A DNA stretch of 64,000 bases. Origin: Ottowia sp. GTDB lineage: Bacteria > Pseudomonadota > Gammaproteobacteria > Burkholderiales > Burkholderiaceae_C. The translations under genes were made by a program, and so were the position numbers. Below the pieces are notes generated by a model. The model was not told the origin of the DNA, searched no databases, and saw only the letters and a program-made list of their open reading frames with translations. Shown in pieces: positions 33,701 to 41,221 of this stretch. The stretch is taken from NCBI RefSeq assembly GCF_016703145.1, contig NZ_JADJCO010000002.1, positions 656,419 to 720,418 on the forward strand. Direction: 5' to 3'. How positions within the stretch are numbered: the first letter of the stretch is position 1; each line of letters opens with the position of its first letter.

Positions 33701-35278
33701 GTCTTGGCGATGATCTTCGACAAGTACGGCCGAGGGGCCTTCCCTGTGAACGCCGCTGCCTAGGCCGTTTCCCCAGCACGTGTTGCCTCGGGCTTCCCCG
33801 GCACTGGAGGAAAAAACGATGCCGACCTCCGTGTTGCCATAGCAGCGGTTGCCCTCGAGCGTCACCTTCGACGGGCGGCCAGGGGATTCCTGGTTTCGTT
33901 GCACGTCAATGCCGTGCAGCCCATTCCCCCAGCACTGGTTGCCTCGCGCCTCGCCTTCGCTGGAAGAAAAGGCAATGCCACTGTGCTTGTTGTCGTGGCA
34001 GCGGTTCCCACGCAGCAGGACGCCGGTCGAGCCGCTCTGGACACAGATGCCCGACCGGGTCTTGCTCAGCCAGCAATCGTTGTTCTCGGCCAAGCCCCGG
34101 CTGCCGTCGAAAAGTATCCCCGCCTCTTTGTTGCCCCAGCATTCGTTGCCCCGGGCTTGTCCTTCGACGTATAGAAAAGTAATCCCACTCAACCCGTTGT
34201 CATGGCAACGGTTATTTACCGCCAAACCCTGGCTGCTAACAAATAATATTCCCTCCGTCTCATTGCCCCAGCACTCGTTGCCCCGGGCCTCGCCTTCGAT
34301 GGAGCCGAAGGCAACGCCGCTGTGCTTGTTGCCATGGCAACGGTTGCCCTCGACTGTCGCCTTCAAGGGCTGATCGGTGAATTCCTCGTCCCGCTTGACG
34401 AGGATGCCGAAAAACCCGTTCCCCCAGCACTCGTTGCCCCGGGCCACGCCGACACTGGAAACGAAGGCAATGCCGCCCCCCTTGTTGCCATGACAGCGGT
34501 TGCCCTTGACCGAGACCTTGGAGGGTCGGCGGGGCGAGACCTTGTCTCGCTGCACGGCAATGCCGTTCGCCCCATTTCCCCAACTCTCGTTGCCCCAGGC
34601 CTCGCCGACACTGGAGGAAAAGGTAATGCCGTCCCCCTCGTTGCCATGACATCGGTTGCCCTTGACCGAGACCTTGGAGGGGCGACTGGGACACAACGGG
34701 TCTCGCGCCACAACAATGCCGCTCCTCCCATTCCCCCAGCATTTGTTGTCTTGCACCTCCACGGCGCTGGAGGCGATGGCGATGCCGTCGTTGCCTCCCT
34801 TCCCGCAGCGGTTGCCCAGCACCCGTCCCTGTGATCGCCGAAATTCGATGGCGTTATCGTCACTGCCGACGCCGCCGCAGCGGACGGCCAAGCACTTCGA
34901 GACATCGACCTCCCGCGCATCCTCCACCAGCACCGCGGCGCCGGCCCGGCCACCGCCGTCGAAGCGGCAGCGCGACACCAACACGCCCTCGGTGCCCCGG
35001 ATGTGGACGAACACCTGGCCGTCGTGCCCCGCGGGCAGAAAGCGCAGGCCGGACACGCGGCAGCCGCCGGCCCCGATGGAGAGTACCGGCCCGAGGCCGG
35101 TACTGCACAGGCAAGCGCCTCGTGCCCCCTCCAGCGCCACCCCGGCGGGCAGTTCCAGCGTACCCTCGCCCGCGTACTCACCCGCCGGCACGCGCACGGT
35201 GTCGCCGCGCCGCGCCGCGGTCAGCGCCTCGCGCAGCCCCCACCAGCCCTGCGCGGGATCGCACACACGAATCGCCAT
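30788..35278 (-). CDS. giant beta-helix / transmembrane / degenerate-NTPase-like protein, unknown function
   Basis: 1,496 residues. Residues ~1-150: start of a right-handed parallel beta-helix (pectate-lyase/NosD style: DTVRVPAGEYAGEGTLELP). ~155-510: about 15 helix turns of 22, 25 or 30 residues. ~565-574: cysteine group DCVYSGGCADC. ~605-750: mixed alpha/beta (LLVLTYDVVVEQ, WTVALVSTDEEAF). Two transmembrane helices at about 768-786 and 811-830. ~896-935: LPAVVAVERIDEP and QPVFLVTRM, which look like Walker B and a sensor strand, but no Walker A was found. The rest is mainly helical. No signal peptide, so both large parts should face the cytoplasm. ATG 35278 follows AGGAGG at 12 bases. No family recognised. 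Confidence 0.85.
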   Translation of the reverse strand: MAIRVCDPAQGWWGLREALTAARRGDTVRVPAGEYAGEGTLELPAGVALEGARGACLCSTGLGPVLSIGAGGCRVSGLRFLPAGHDGQVFVHIRGTEGVLVSRCRFDGGGRAGAAVLVEDAREVDVSKCLAVRCGGVGSDDNAIEFRRSQGRVLGNRCGKGGNDGIAIASSAVEVQDNKCWGNGRSGIVVARDPLCPSRPSKVSVKGNRCHGNEGDGITFSSSVGEAWGNESWGNGANGIAVQRDKVSPRRPSKVSVKGNRCHGNKGGGIAFVSSVGVARGNECWGNGFFGILVKRDEEFTDQPLKATVEGNRCHGNKHSGVAFGSIEGEARGNECWGNETEGILFVSSQGLAVNNRCHDNGLSGITFLYVEGQARGNECWGNKEAGILFDGSRGLAENNDCWLSKTRSGICVQSGSTGVLLRGNRCHDNKHSGIAFSSSEGEARGNQCWGNGLHGIDVQRNQESPGRPSKVTLEGNRCYGNTEVGIVFSSSAGEARGNTCWGNGLGSGVHREGPSAVLVEDHRQDPDLAADIAGRTRQRAAHPLQAWLSACAGNEARARALADCVYSGGCADCFARFWSGGVSALAVGESERRSGSRPAQGRGSDGLLVLTYDVVVEQKGPTHETHIVRKAPSGLQTIGRALSSQWQDFSRRAGNAAARRRPWKLLKAWWKGDNRLRAASAAPKWTVALVSTDEEAFRQWVNLGQGDKADWKSRRLVLGPSAVARRSGERGFLEHELLGQHAGHGWRLWLARVEALLLAPAGPASARFLLFAVVLGLLVAWLIEVPGAIIHQPDLLISHWRTQTANAWWAKLALFYGVLVPLVFAMLVWNPLLPRCLKLSHRFLLDVVDLPGAGLVKTLFEEKAWLRHSEPGRRFWLRRKLYGYRLFGGLFRAPLPAVVAVERIDEPGSDDTDDLRAILAVAPRNQPVFLVTRMPGLSMLVDGYLDVWFTSLPDEGVAYPGRMVHDSASIALRPADEDQGGMKAEAQLERLLGLSAPEQAQALAVPDKWVLHEVLPALVLGSTPHMHVQVRRWPGEFDQNEEFLAKELAFFLRVPPLLEANHLGLDKSGVDNLNEFTKRGVALLNAKDSEEGTQWIGQVGHRLQVVGVLRALYREYAGKKKQMRPDRPPIEPHNAETYLSELLTCGELYHLAKAQALLEARDDDLKAAQRVPLHLEAALFLLEDQRTLNSQPAKLRETVAEEWEKLAGAVLRSNKVLLERSEAWGERVCLPVLLAMQRLGGRPALAKSLQKAIEQPWFGEARDGEPDSLWRRFLCGVSRYLGTTLARLDEAEAGKWLDARLAQDWHLLPDAHKTLLREQLPSLGWRYASHLARHVDSAAALKRGIASLRLRPALAVLLFVHLGAAEARSRARAGGEGEASKEAMADLELVAQTAFRLGGSAGYRGLIHLEPGPMPVFSPGPQALAAALDLARDKGLLRELCADLVAAEEEAQRMEAASAQLAGEIEGVALGRHSGQRSLEEYALIAAAPSEGGAG
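33749..34816 (-). repeat. tandem coding repeats of the beta-helix domain
   Basis: About 15 units alternate between GNRCHGNKxxGIAF-type and GNECWGNGxxGI-type turns; most are 66 bp, some 90 bp because of an extra RDxxxPxRPSKVSVK strand, one 75 bp. DNA identity is high between some units (for example around 34484-34530 and 34641-34690), showing recent duplication. A cysteine recurs at position 4 in all but one unit (Ser in GNESWGN), making an internal ladder. Unit lengths are multiples of three, so copies can be gained or lost in frame. Confidence 0.85.
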
Positions 35279-35286
35279 GATGGAAA

Positions 35287-35577
35287 TCACCCTCCTGTGA
35301 AAAGTCCACTGGCGGCGTCCGGCGCCAGGCTGCCACCAACCATACCGCAGGCCGGCGGCGCCTCCAGACAGCCTGCGGGCCAGTGAGCGCAATGCAGCAC
35401 GGGCACGGCCACCTGCCCAGGACGGATGCCTCGCTGCCCTGGAGTGGGTGCGCCACGCTCGATCAAGAAATCCACGCGAATCCCGCTGGCCCCGGCTGGG
35501 CCAGATAGGAAACCATTGCGTCCCGCGCGCCGCAGCCACCCCGCCATAGGCGTGCCACCGGCTGCCGAGTGCGCCAC
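35287..35577 (-). CDS. possible small ORF coupled to the beta-helix gene
   Basis: 96 codons ending at TGA 35287-35289, inside the ribosome-binding site (AGGAGGGTGA) of the giant gene, as in translationally coupled pairs. Third-position GC is lower than in neighbouring genes and no family is recognised (GIRVDFLIERGAPTPGQRG is the most protein-like part). It covers most of the 351-bp space between the giant gene and the thioesterase; no other gene or clear promoter was seen there. Confidence 0.3.
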   Translation of the reverse strand: MAHSAAGGTPMAGWLRRAGRNGFLSGPAGASGIRVDFLIERGAPTPGQRGIRPGQVAVPVLHCAHWPAGCLEAPPACGMVGGSLAPDAASGLFTGG

Positions 35578-35629
35578 GCACCCGAGCGCGATCTCGCCGC
35601 CTGAGACGGAAAATTTAACAGAGCTTGTT

Positions 35630-36061
35630 TTATTGATTCGGGACGCCCGGAGTGGGGCTGGCCTCCCTCACCAACTGCGTCTGCGTCACCACGGCGCACA
35701 GCTTGCCGTCGGCGTTGCGGATGCTGGTCTGCCACACCTGGGTGGTGCGCCCGCGGTGCAGGGCCACCGATTCGCCGGTGACCACCGTGCCGGCGCGGGC
35801 ACCGGCCATGAACTTGGTGCTGGAGTCGGTGGTGGTCGTGGTCTGGCCGCGCCGCAGGTTCACCACCGTGCCGACGGCGCCCAGCGTGTCGGCGAAGGCC
35901 ATGTAGGCGCCGCCGTGCAGGATGCCGCCGGCCGTGCACAGGTCGGGCCGCACCGTCATTTCGGCGCGCACCCGCTCGGGCGCGGCCTCCAGCAGGCGCA
36001 CGCCCATCAGGCCGGGCAGCAGCGGGTCGAGCAGGTGTTGCAGAGCGGGCAGATCGAGCAT
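35630..36061 (-). CDS. PaaI-type hotdog thioesterase
   Basis: 143 residues, 4HBT/hotdog fold: CTAGGILHGGAYMAFADTLGA carries the conserved HGG and the acidic residue on the central helix, and STKFMAGARAGTVVTGESV the central strand. Hydrolyses acyl-CoA, possibly aryl-CoA, in the cytoplasm. ATG 36061 chosen for CAGGAGA upstream. Lies just upstream (same strand) of the giant beta-helix gene. Confidence 0.9.
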   Translation of the reverse strand: MLDLPALQHLLDPLLPGLMGVRLLEAAPERVRAEMTVRPDLCTAGGILHGGAYMAFADTLGAVGTVVNLRRGQTTTTTDSSTKFMAGARAGTVVTGESVALHRGRTTQVWQTSIRNADGKLCAVVTQTQLVREASPTPGVPNQ

Positions 36062-36311
36062 GGCGGGGTCTCCTGGGACGTGACGACGGGCCAGCATAGC
36101 AGGGCGAGGGAATTGCCGTGGGTATGCTCCTTTGAATGAAAATTGGTCATTTGCCGGCACCTGTATTGCGCCGGCCGCTATCGATCAAGGAGCGGACGGC
36201 GGTCCGGTCAGGGCCATGCCGGGCGGGCACGGCGTCTGCCTACAATTTGCGCGCGCGCCGACCGCTACAGTCGGGGCCGTGACCGCCCGCCTCATCACAA
36301 GGAGTCCCGCC

Positions 36312-36917
36312 ATGCCCACGTCCGCCTGGATCCCTTCGCGCCCCTCGCTCGCCGTGCTGGCCGCGGCCTGTCTGGCCAGCGCCTGCGCCTCGGTGGATCT
36401 CGGGCCGCGCTACGACCCGCCGCCGGTGCGCCTGCCCGAGCCGCTGCCTCCCGTGCCGGCACCACTGCCGTCCGGGGCGCAGGCGCAGCCGGTGCCGCCG
36501 GTGCAGCCCGTGCCGCAGCCGCTGCCCCCGGTCGATCCGGCCAGCCCCAGCGCCCACCTGGTGACCCTGACCACGCGCATGGACGGTGCCAGCGTGCTGC
36601 CGCCCGCGCGCAGCCCCGCCGCCGGCCAGCTCGACGCGCTGTACGACGCCAGCCGCCGCCTGCTGCGCTGGAAGGCGTCCTGGTCCGGGCTGTCGGGCGC
36701 CATCACCTCCATCCAGTTCCACGGCCCGGCCGACATGGGCCAGAACGGGCCGCCAGCCATGGTCTGGCCCGGCCCCTTCGGCGCGCGCTACGAGGGCCGG
36801 GCCACGCTGACGCCGCAGCAGGCGACGGACCTGCTGGACGGACTGTGGTATGTCAACGTGTACACCGGCAACTACTCGCAGGGCGAGATGCGCGGCCAGT
36901 TGCGGGTGGTGAACTGA
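36312..36917 (+). CDS. CHRD-domain lipoprotein 1
   Basis: 201 residues. Lipoprotein signal with lipobox LASAC, then a ~45-residue linker rich in Pro-Val-Gln, then a CHRD domain (LVTLTTRMDGASVLPP, GQLDALYDASRRLLRWK, SIQFHGPADMGQNGP, LLDGLWYVNVYTGNYSQGEMRGQL). CHRD domains are Ig-like beta sandwiches first noted in chordin; bacterial roles are unclear. Followed 34 bases later by a second CHRD lipoprotein. Confidence 0.88.
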   Translation: MPTSAWIPSRPSLAVLAAACLASACASVDLGPRYDPPPVRLPEPLPPVPAPLPSGAQAQPVPPVQPVPQPLPPVDPASPSAHLVTLTTRMDGASVLPPARSPAAGQLDALYDASRRLLRWKASWSGLSGAITSIQFHGPADMGQNGPPAMVWPGPFGARYEGRATLTPQQATDLLDGLWYVNVYTGNYSQGEMRGQLRVVN

Positions 36918-36951
36918 CCGCTGCCCCCGGTCGCTTTGCCAAGGTCGGGGC

Positions 36952-37452
36952 ATGCATCATCAACTGCCTTCCCATCCTGCGGCGCGGCGCGTCTGGGGCG
37001 CGCTCGCCCTGGCGGTCGTGCTGGCGGCCTGCGCCAGTGCCCCCGAGCCCCGCTCCGCGCCGGCACCGACGGAGCGCACCCCTCTGCCCGAGCTGGCTGC
37101 CTTCAGTGCGCGGCTGAGCGGCCGCGATGCCGTGCCGTCCAACGACAGCGCGGCCCAGGGCGAGTTGGTGGCCGTGCTCAACCGCAACACCGGCCTGCTG
37201 CGCTGGAAGCTGAGCTTCAGCCAGCTCAGCGGCCCGGTGCGGGGCGGCCATTTCCACAGCCCCGGCATGGACGGCGAGGTGGCCCCCGCCGTGCTGCCGC
37301 TGGGCCGCGGCATCGTCAGCCCCTACGAAGGCCGCGCCATGCTGACGTCCGCCCAGCGCGCCAACCTGCTGGCCGGGCAGTGGTATGTGAACCTGCCCAC
37401 GACGCGCTACCCGCGGGGCGAGCTGCGCGGGCAGCTCATCGAGCGCCGCTGA
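36952..37452 (+). CDS. CHRD-domain lipoprotein 2
   Basis: 166 residues. Lipobox LAACAS, shorter linker, and the same CHRD core as its neighbour (FSARLSGRDAVPSND, GELVAVLNRNTGLLRWKLSF, GGHFHSPGMDGEVAP, LLAGQWYVNLPTTRYPRGELRGQL). The pair is a divergent tandem duplication, probably co-transcribed, both anchored to a membrane by lipid. Confidence 0.88.
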   Translation: MHHQLPSHPAARRVWGALALAVVLAACASAPEPRSAPAPTERTPLPELAAFSARLSGRDAVPSNDSAAQGELVAVLNRNTGLLRWKLSFSQLSGPVRGGHFHSPGMDGEVAPAVLPLGRGIVSPYEGRAMLTSAQRANLLAGQWYVNLPTTRYPRGELRGQLIERR

Positions 37453-37577
37453 CCGAGCGCCGCCGAATCCGCGGCGGCTGCGCGCCGGGCGCCAAAAAAC
37501 TAGAATCCAGGGCTCACTCCCCCCTTTGGCGCGTTCGCGGCCGCATCCTGCCGGCCGCCCCTGTGCGCGGCCATCCC

Positions 37578-39935
37578 ATGAACGCCCCTATCGACGTCTC
37601 CTTCTTCCCGCGCGCCGCCAAGCCGCTGACCGGCTACAAGCCCTACTGGGCCCAGCGCTTCGGCACCGCGCCCTTCCTGCCCACGAGCCGGGCGGAGATG
37701 GAGGCGCTCGGCTGGGATTCGTGCGACGTCATTCTCGTCACAGGCGACGCCTACGTGGACCACCCCAGCTTCGGCATGGCCGTGATCGGCCGCGTGCTGG
37801 AGGCGCAGGGCTTTCGCGTCGGCATCATCGCCCAGCCCGACTGGCAGAGCGCCGAGCCCTTCCGGCTGCTCGGCCGGCCCAACCTGTTCTGGGGCGTGAC
37901 GGCGGGCAACATGGATTCGATGATCAACCGGTACACCGCCGACCGGAAGATCCGCAGCGACGACGCCTACACCCCCGGCGACGTGGGCGGCCAGCGGCCC
38001 GACCGCGCCGCCATCGTCTACAGCCAGCGCTGCCGCGAAGCGTACAAGGATGTGCCCATCGTGCTGGGCGGCATCGAGGGCAGCCTGCGCCGCATCGCCC
38101 ACTACGACTACTGGAGCGATAAGGTGCGCCGCTCCATCGTGGTGGACAGCAAGTGCGACCTGCTGCTGTACGGCAACGCCGAGCGCGCCCTGGTCGAGGT
38201 GGCGCACCGCCTGGCGCGGCGCGAGCCCGTTGAGCGGATCACCGACGTGCGCGGCACCGCCTTCGTGCGCCGCGCGTCGGAGCCGGGCTGGTTCGAGATC
38301 GACTCCACCGAGGTCGATATCCCCGGCCGCGTGGACGCGCACCTGAACCCCTACCAGACCACCGGCGAGCAGGCGGCCGCCCGGGGCGCGAGCTGCGAGC
38401 GCAAGGATGCTCCTTTTTCAATAGCTGTCGGCGCAGATTCCATGCTGGATGAAGGCCAAAAAGGCTTGAAATCCGCCGCATCCCCGGTCCAGCCGCTGCG
38501 CTTCGTCCCCAACCCGGCGCCGCGCTCCGGCGGCGCCCCGCGCGCTGCGCGCGAGCGCACCGTCATCCGCCTGCCCAGCTACGAGCAGGTCAAGCGCGAC
38601 CCCGTGCTGTACGCCCACGCCAACCGCGTGCTGCACCTGGAGACCAACCCCGGCAACGCCCGCGCCCTGGTGCAGGCGCACGGCGAGGGTTCGGTCGCGC
38701 GCGACGTGTGGCTGAACCCGCCGCCCATCCCGCTCACCACCGCCGAGATGGACTGGGTGTTCGGCCTGCCCTACGCGCGCGGCCCGCACCCGCGCTACGC
38801 CGACGAGCGCGGGCGCCACGACGGCGCCACCAAGATCCCCGCGTGGGAGATGATCCGCTTCAGCGTCAACATCATGCGCGGCTGCTTCGGCGGCTGCACC
38901 TTCTGCTCCATCACCGAGCACGAGGGCCGCATCATCCAGAGCCGCAGCGAGGACTCGATCGTGCGCGAGGTCGAGGACATGCGCGACAAGGTGGCCGGCT
39001 TCACCGGCGTCGTCAGCGACCTGGGCGGGCCGACGGCCAACATGTACCGCCTGGGCTGCCGCACGCCCGAGATCGAGGCCGCCTGCCGCAAGCCGAGCTG
39101 CGTCTACCCCGGCATCTGCCCCAACCTCACCACCAGCCACGACCCGCTCATCAAGATCTACCGCCGCGTGCGCCAGTTGCGCGGCGTCAAGAAGGTGCTG
39201 ATCGGCTCCGGCCTGCGCTACGACCTGGCGGTGCAGTCGCCCGCCTACGTCAAGGAACTGGTGCAGCACCACGTCGGCGGCTACCTGAAGATCGCGCCCG
39301 AGCACACCGAGGACGGCCCGCTGTCCAAGATGATGAAGCCCGGCATCGGCAGCTACGACCGCTTCAAGCAGCTGTTCGAGCAGTACAGCGCCGAGGCCGG
39401 CAAGCAGCAGTTCCTGATCCCGTACTTCATTGCCGCGCACCCCGGCACGACGGACGAGGACATGCTCCACCTGGCGCTGTGGCTGAAGAAGAACGGCTTT
39501 CGCGCCGACCAGGTGCAGGCCTTCTACCCGTCGCCCATGGCCACCGCCACGGCCATGTACCACACGGGGCTGAACCCGCTCAAGGGCATTCACCGCGACG
39601 ACCGCGGCGAGAAGGTCGACACCGTCAAGGGCGAGCGCCGCCGGCGCCTGCACAAGGCCTTTCTGCGCTGGCACGACCCCGGCAACTGGCCGCTCCTGCG
39701 CGAGGCGCTGAAGGACATGGGCCGCGCCGACCTCATCGGCAACGGCAAGCAGCATCTGATCCCCACCTGGCAGCCGGCCACCGACAGCGGCTACCAGAGC
39801 GCGCGGCGCAAGAACTCCACGCCCACCGCCGCATCCGCGCGCACGCTATCGAATCAGAAGCGGCCGGCGCGCACCCAGCCTGCGCGGGGCGCCGTTCTGA
39901 CCCAGCACACCGGGCTCCCACCACGGCGGCGCTAG
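37578..39935 (+). CDS. ygiQ: YgiQ-family radical SAM protein (UPF0313)
   Basis: 785 residues. N-terminal YgiQ domain (SFFPRAAKPLTGYKPYWAQRFG, LVTGDAYVDHPSFG, VVLGGIEGSLRRIAHYDYW-type) and a radical-SAM core whose cluster ligands are in RGCFGGCTFC at about 435-443. Substrate unknown for the family. Residues about 277-299 (DAPFSIAVGADS, then DEGQKGLK) are encoded by a copy of the dispersed repeat inserted in frame. The C-terminal ~50 residues are basic and low-complexity. Confidence 0.92.
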   Translation: MNAPIDVSFFPRAAKPLTGYKPYWAQRFGTAPFLPTSRAEMEALGWDSCDVILVTGDAYVDHPSFGMAVIGRVLEAQGFRVGIIAQPDWQSAEPFRLLGRPNLFWGVTAGNMDSMINRYTADRKIRSDDAYTPGDVGGQRPDRAAIVYSQRCREAYKDVPIVLGGIEGSLRRIAHYDYWSDKVRRSIVVDSKCDLLLYGNAERALVEVAHRLARREPVERITDVRGTAFVRRASEPGWFEIDSTEVDIPGRVDAHLNPYQTTGEQAAARGASCERKDAPFSIAVGADSMLDEGQKGLKSAASPVQPLRFVPNPAPRSGGAPRAARERTVIRLPSYEQVKRDPVLYAHANRVLHLETNPGNARALVQAHGEGSVARDVWLNPPPIPLTTAEMDWVFGLPYARGPHPRYADERGRHDGATKIPAWEMIRFSVNIMRGCFGGCTFCSITEHEGRIIQSRSEDSIVREVEDMRDKVAGFTGVVSDLGGPTANMYRLGCRTPEIEAACRKPSCVYPGICPNLTTSHDPLIKIYRRVRQLRGVKKVLIGSGLRYDLAVQSPAYVKELVQHHVGGYLKIAPEHTEDGPLSKMMKPGIGSYDRFKQLFEQYSAEAGKQQFLIPYFIAAHPGTTDEDMLHLALWLKKNGFRADQVQAFYPSPMATATAMYHTGLNPLKGIHRDDRGEKVDTVKGERRRRLHKAFLRWHDPGNWPLLREALKDMGRADLIGNGKQHLIPTWQPATDSGYQSARRKNSTPTAASARTLSNQKRPARTQPARGAVLTQHTGLPPRRR
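38407..38472 (+). repeat. dispersed ~65-bp repeat, copy e, inside ygiQ
   Basis: GATGCTCCTTTTTCAATAGC, then TGTCGGCGCAGATTCCATGC, then TGGATGAAGGCCAAAAAGGC, then TTGAAAT. It keeps the ygiQ frame open and adds about 22 residues. The lower GC and different codon use stand out against the flanking 70% GC sequence. Confidence 0.75.
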
Positions 39936-40016
39936 GCGCCATGCCAGCGCCTGCCGCGGCTCGTGCCACAACGCCGGCAGGTGTGCATCCCGATGCCTTC
40001 CGCCGGTGCGAGAAGG

Positions 40017-40080
40017 TCCTGATTTGATAGCAACTGGCGAAATACCGGCGCAGGCTATCGACCTATTTGGCTTGAAAATC
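40017..40080 (+). repeat. dispersed ~65-bp intergenic repeat, copy f
   Basis: TCCTGATTTGATAGCAACTG, then GCGAAATACCGGCGCAGGC, then TATCGACCTATTTGGCTTGAAAATC. The right end overlaps the 3' end of mnhG, so the last MnhG residues (DFQAK) are encoded on the repeat's opposite strand. Confidence 0.65.
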
Positions 40081-40455
40081 GGTCGAATCGGATGGCGTGG
40101 GCTGCCTGGGCTGCAGCGCCGGCGGCAGCGCCTCTCTGCCCTCGTGGCGCCGGCCGCGGAACAGCGCGGCACGGCTGAGCAGCACCGTGGTCACGGGCAC
40201 GGTGATCGACAGCAGGATGATGATCAGCCAGACGTGCAGTTGCAGCCCGTGGCTTTGCGCCGAGAAGTAGGCGATGGAGGCGAAGGTCACGCACCACGCG
40301 CTCCAGGTGTAGACCAGCGCCGGCGGGTGCATGCGCTGGAAGAAATCCTTCAGCCGCACCACGCCCCAGGCGGCGACGAGGGTGAACAGCGCGCTCAGCA
40401 GCAGCAGCGCGGCCACCAGGATCTCGATCCACAAGGGAAGTGGTTCGCCGGTCAT
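40063..40455 (-). CDS. mnhG: Mrp-type Na+/H+ antiporter subunit G
   Basis: 130 residues, three transmembrane helices: WIEILVAALLLLSALFTLVAA, RLKDFFQRMHPPAL, SITVPVTTVLLSRAALFR. Final gene of the six-gene Mrp operon. ATG 40455 overlaps the mnhF stop (ATGA). Its very C-terminus lies within a dispersed repeat copy, so the tail beyond the last helix is probably repeat-derived. Confidence 0.92.
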   Translation of the reverse strand: MTGEPLPLWIEILVAALLLLSALFTLVAAWGVVRLKDFFQRMHPPALVYTWSAWCVTFASIAYFSAQSHGLQLHVWLIIILLSITVPVTTVLLSRAALFRGRRHEGREALPPALQPRQPTPSDSTDFQAK

Positions 40456-40730
40456 TCAATGACCTCGCCGCGCAACAGGAACTTGGCCATGGCGGCGGAG
40501 CTGACGAAGCCGAACAACGCGATCAGCAGCGCCGCCTCGAAGTACATGCTGCTGGCATAGCGGATGCCCACCACCAGCGCGGTCAGCATGCCGATGGCGT
40601 AGATCAGGTCCAGCGCCAGCACGCGGTCCTGCGCCGCCGGCCCGCGCAGCACGCGCCACAGCGCCAGCAGCGCGGCGACGCCGTAGGCGCTCAGGGTGAG
40701 GGTGATGACACCCGAGAGCACGGGGCTCAT
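40452..40730 (-). CDS. mnhF: Mrp-type Na+/H+ antiporter subunit F
   Basis: 92 residues, three helices; RGPAAQDRVLALDLIYAIG is the conserved MnhF block (GPTxxDRVxAxD). Part of the hetero-oligomeric Mrp complex that exchanges Na+ (or K+) for H+ at the inner membrane. Coupled by ATGA overlaps on both sides. Confidence 0.92.
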   Translation of the reverse strand: MSPVLSGVITLTLSAYGVAALLALWRVLRGPAAQDRVLALDLIYAIGMLTALVVGIRYASSMYFEAALLIALFGFVSSAAMAKFLLRGEVIE

Positions 40731-41221
40731 GACTCGAAGATCTCCATCAGGGGGCGCTCGTAGCACTGCTTGAAGTGGGTGACGAAGGCTTGCTCGTCCG
40801 GCACGTTCCAGGCGTGCAGCAGCAGCGCGCTGCCGTCGCGCGCCAGCTCGCACCACACGGTGCCGGGCACCACGGTGGTGATGACGGCCAGGGCGGCCAG
40901 CGCGTTCGGGTCGCGCAGTTGCAGGGGGACCAGCACGAAGCGGCTGTGCGGCGGCCGCACGCGGCTGGCGAGCAGGGTGCGGAAGACGTCCAGGTTCGAC
41001 TCGATCACGTCGCGGCCGACCCGCAGGATCAGCCGCGCCAGCGTGAGCGGGTGGCGGATGCGCGGGCGCGCCGGCCGCAGCGGCGCCAGCAGCGCGGGCG
41101 CGGCCACGCCCAGCACCACCGCCAGGATGATCTGTCCCGGGCTGAGCGAGCGGTTGAGCACCAGCCACATCGCGATCAGCGCGGCGGTGAGCAGCGGGGA
41201 GGGCAGCAAGCGCTTGATCAT
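40727..41221 (-). CDS. mnhE: Mrp-type Na+/H+ antiporter subunit E
   Basis: 164 residues: LLTAALIAMWLVLNRSLSPG opens with two helices; VGRDVIESNLDVFRTLL and the late TTVVPGTVWCELARDG are conserved in MnhE. ATG 41221 overlaps the mnhD stop by four bases. Essential accessory subunit of the Mrp complex in other bacteria. Confidence 0.92.
   Translation of the reverse strand: MIKRLLPSPLLTAALIAMWLVLNRSLSPGQIILAVVLGVAAPALLAPLRPARPRIRHPLTLARLILRVGRDVIESNLDVFRTLLASRVRPPHSRFVLVPLQLRDPNALAALAVITTVVPGTVWCELARDGSALLLHAWNVPDEQAFVTHFKQCYERPLMEIFES

Noticed and set aside
33749..34816. Regularly spaced repeats suggestive of a CRISPR array
   Set aside because: Units are 66-90 bp, follow each other without unique spacers, keep a reading frame and encode beta-helix turns; no cas genes nearby.
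38418..39755. About 445-codon minus-strand frame inside ygiQ
   Set aside because: Shadow of the radical-SAM gene; no domain recognisable.
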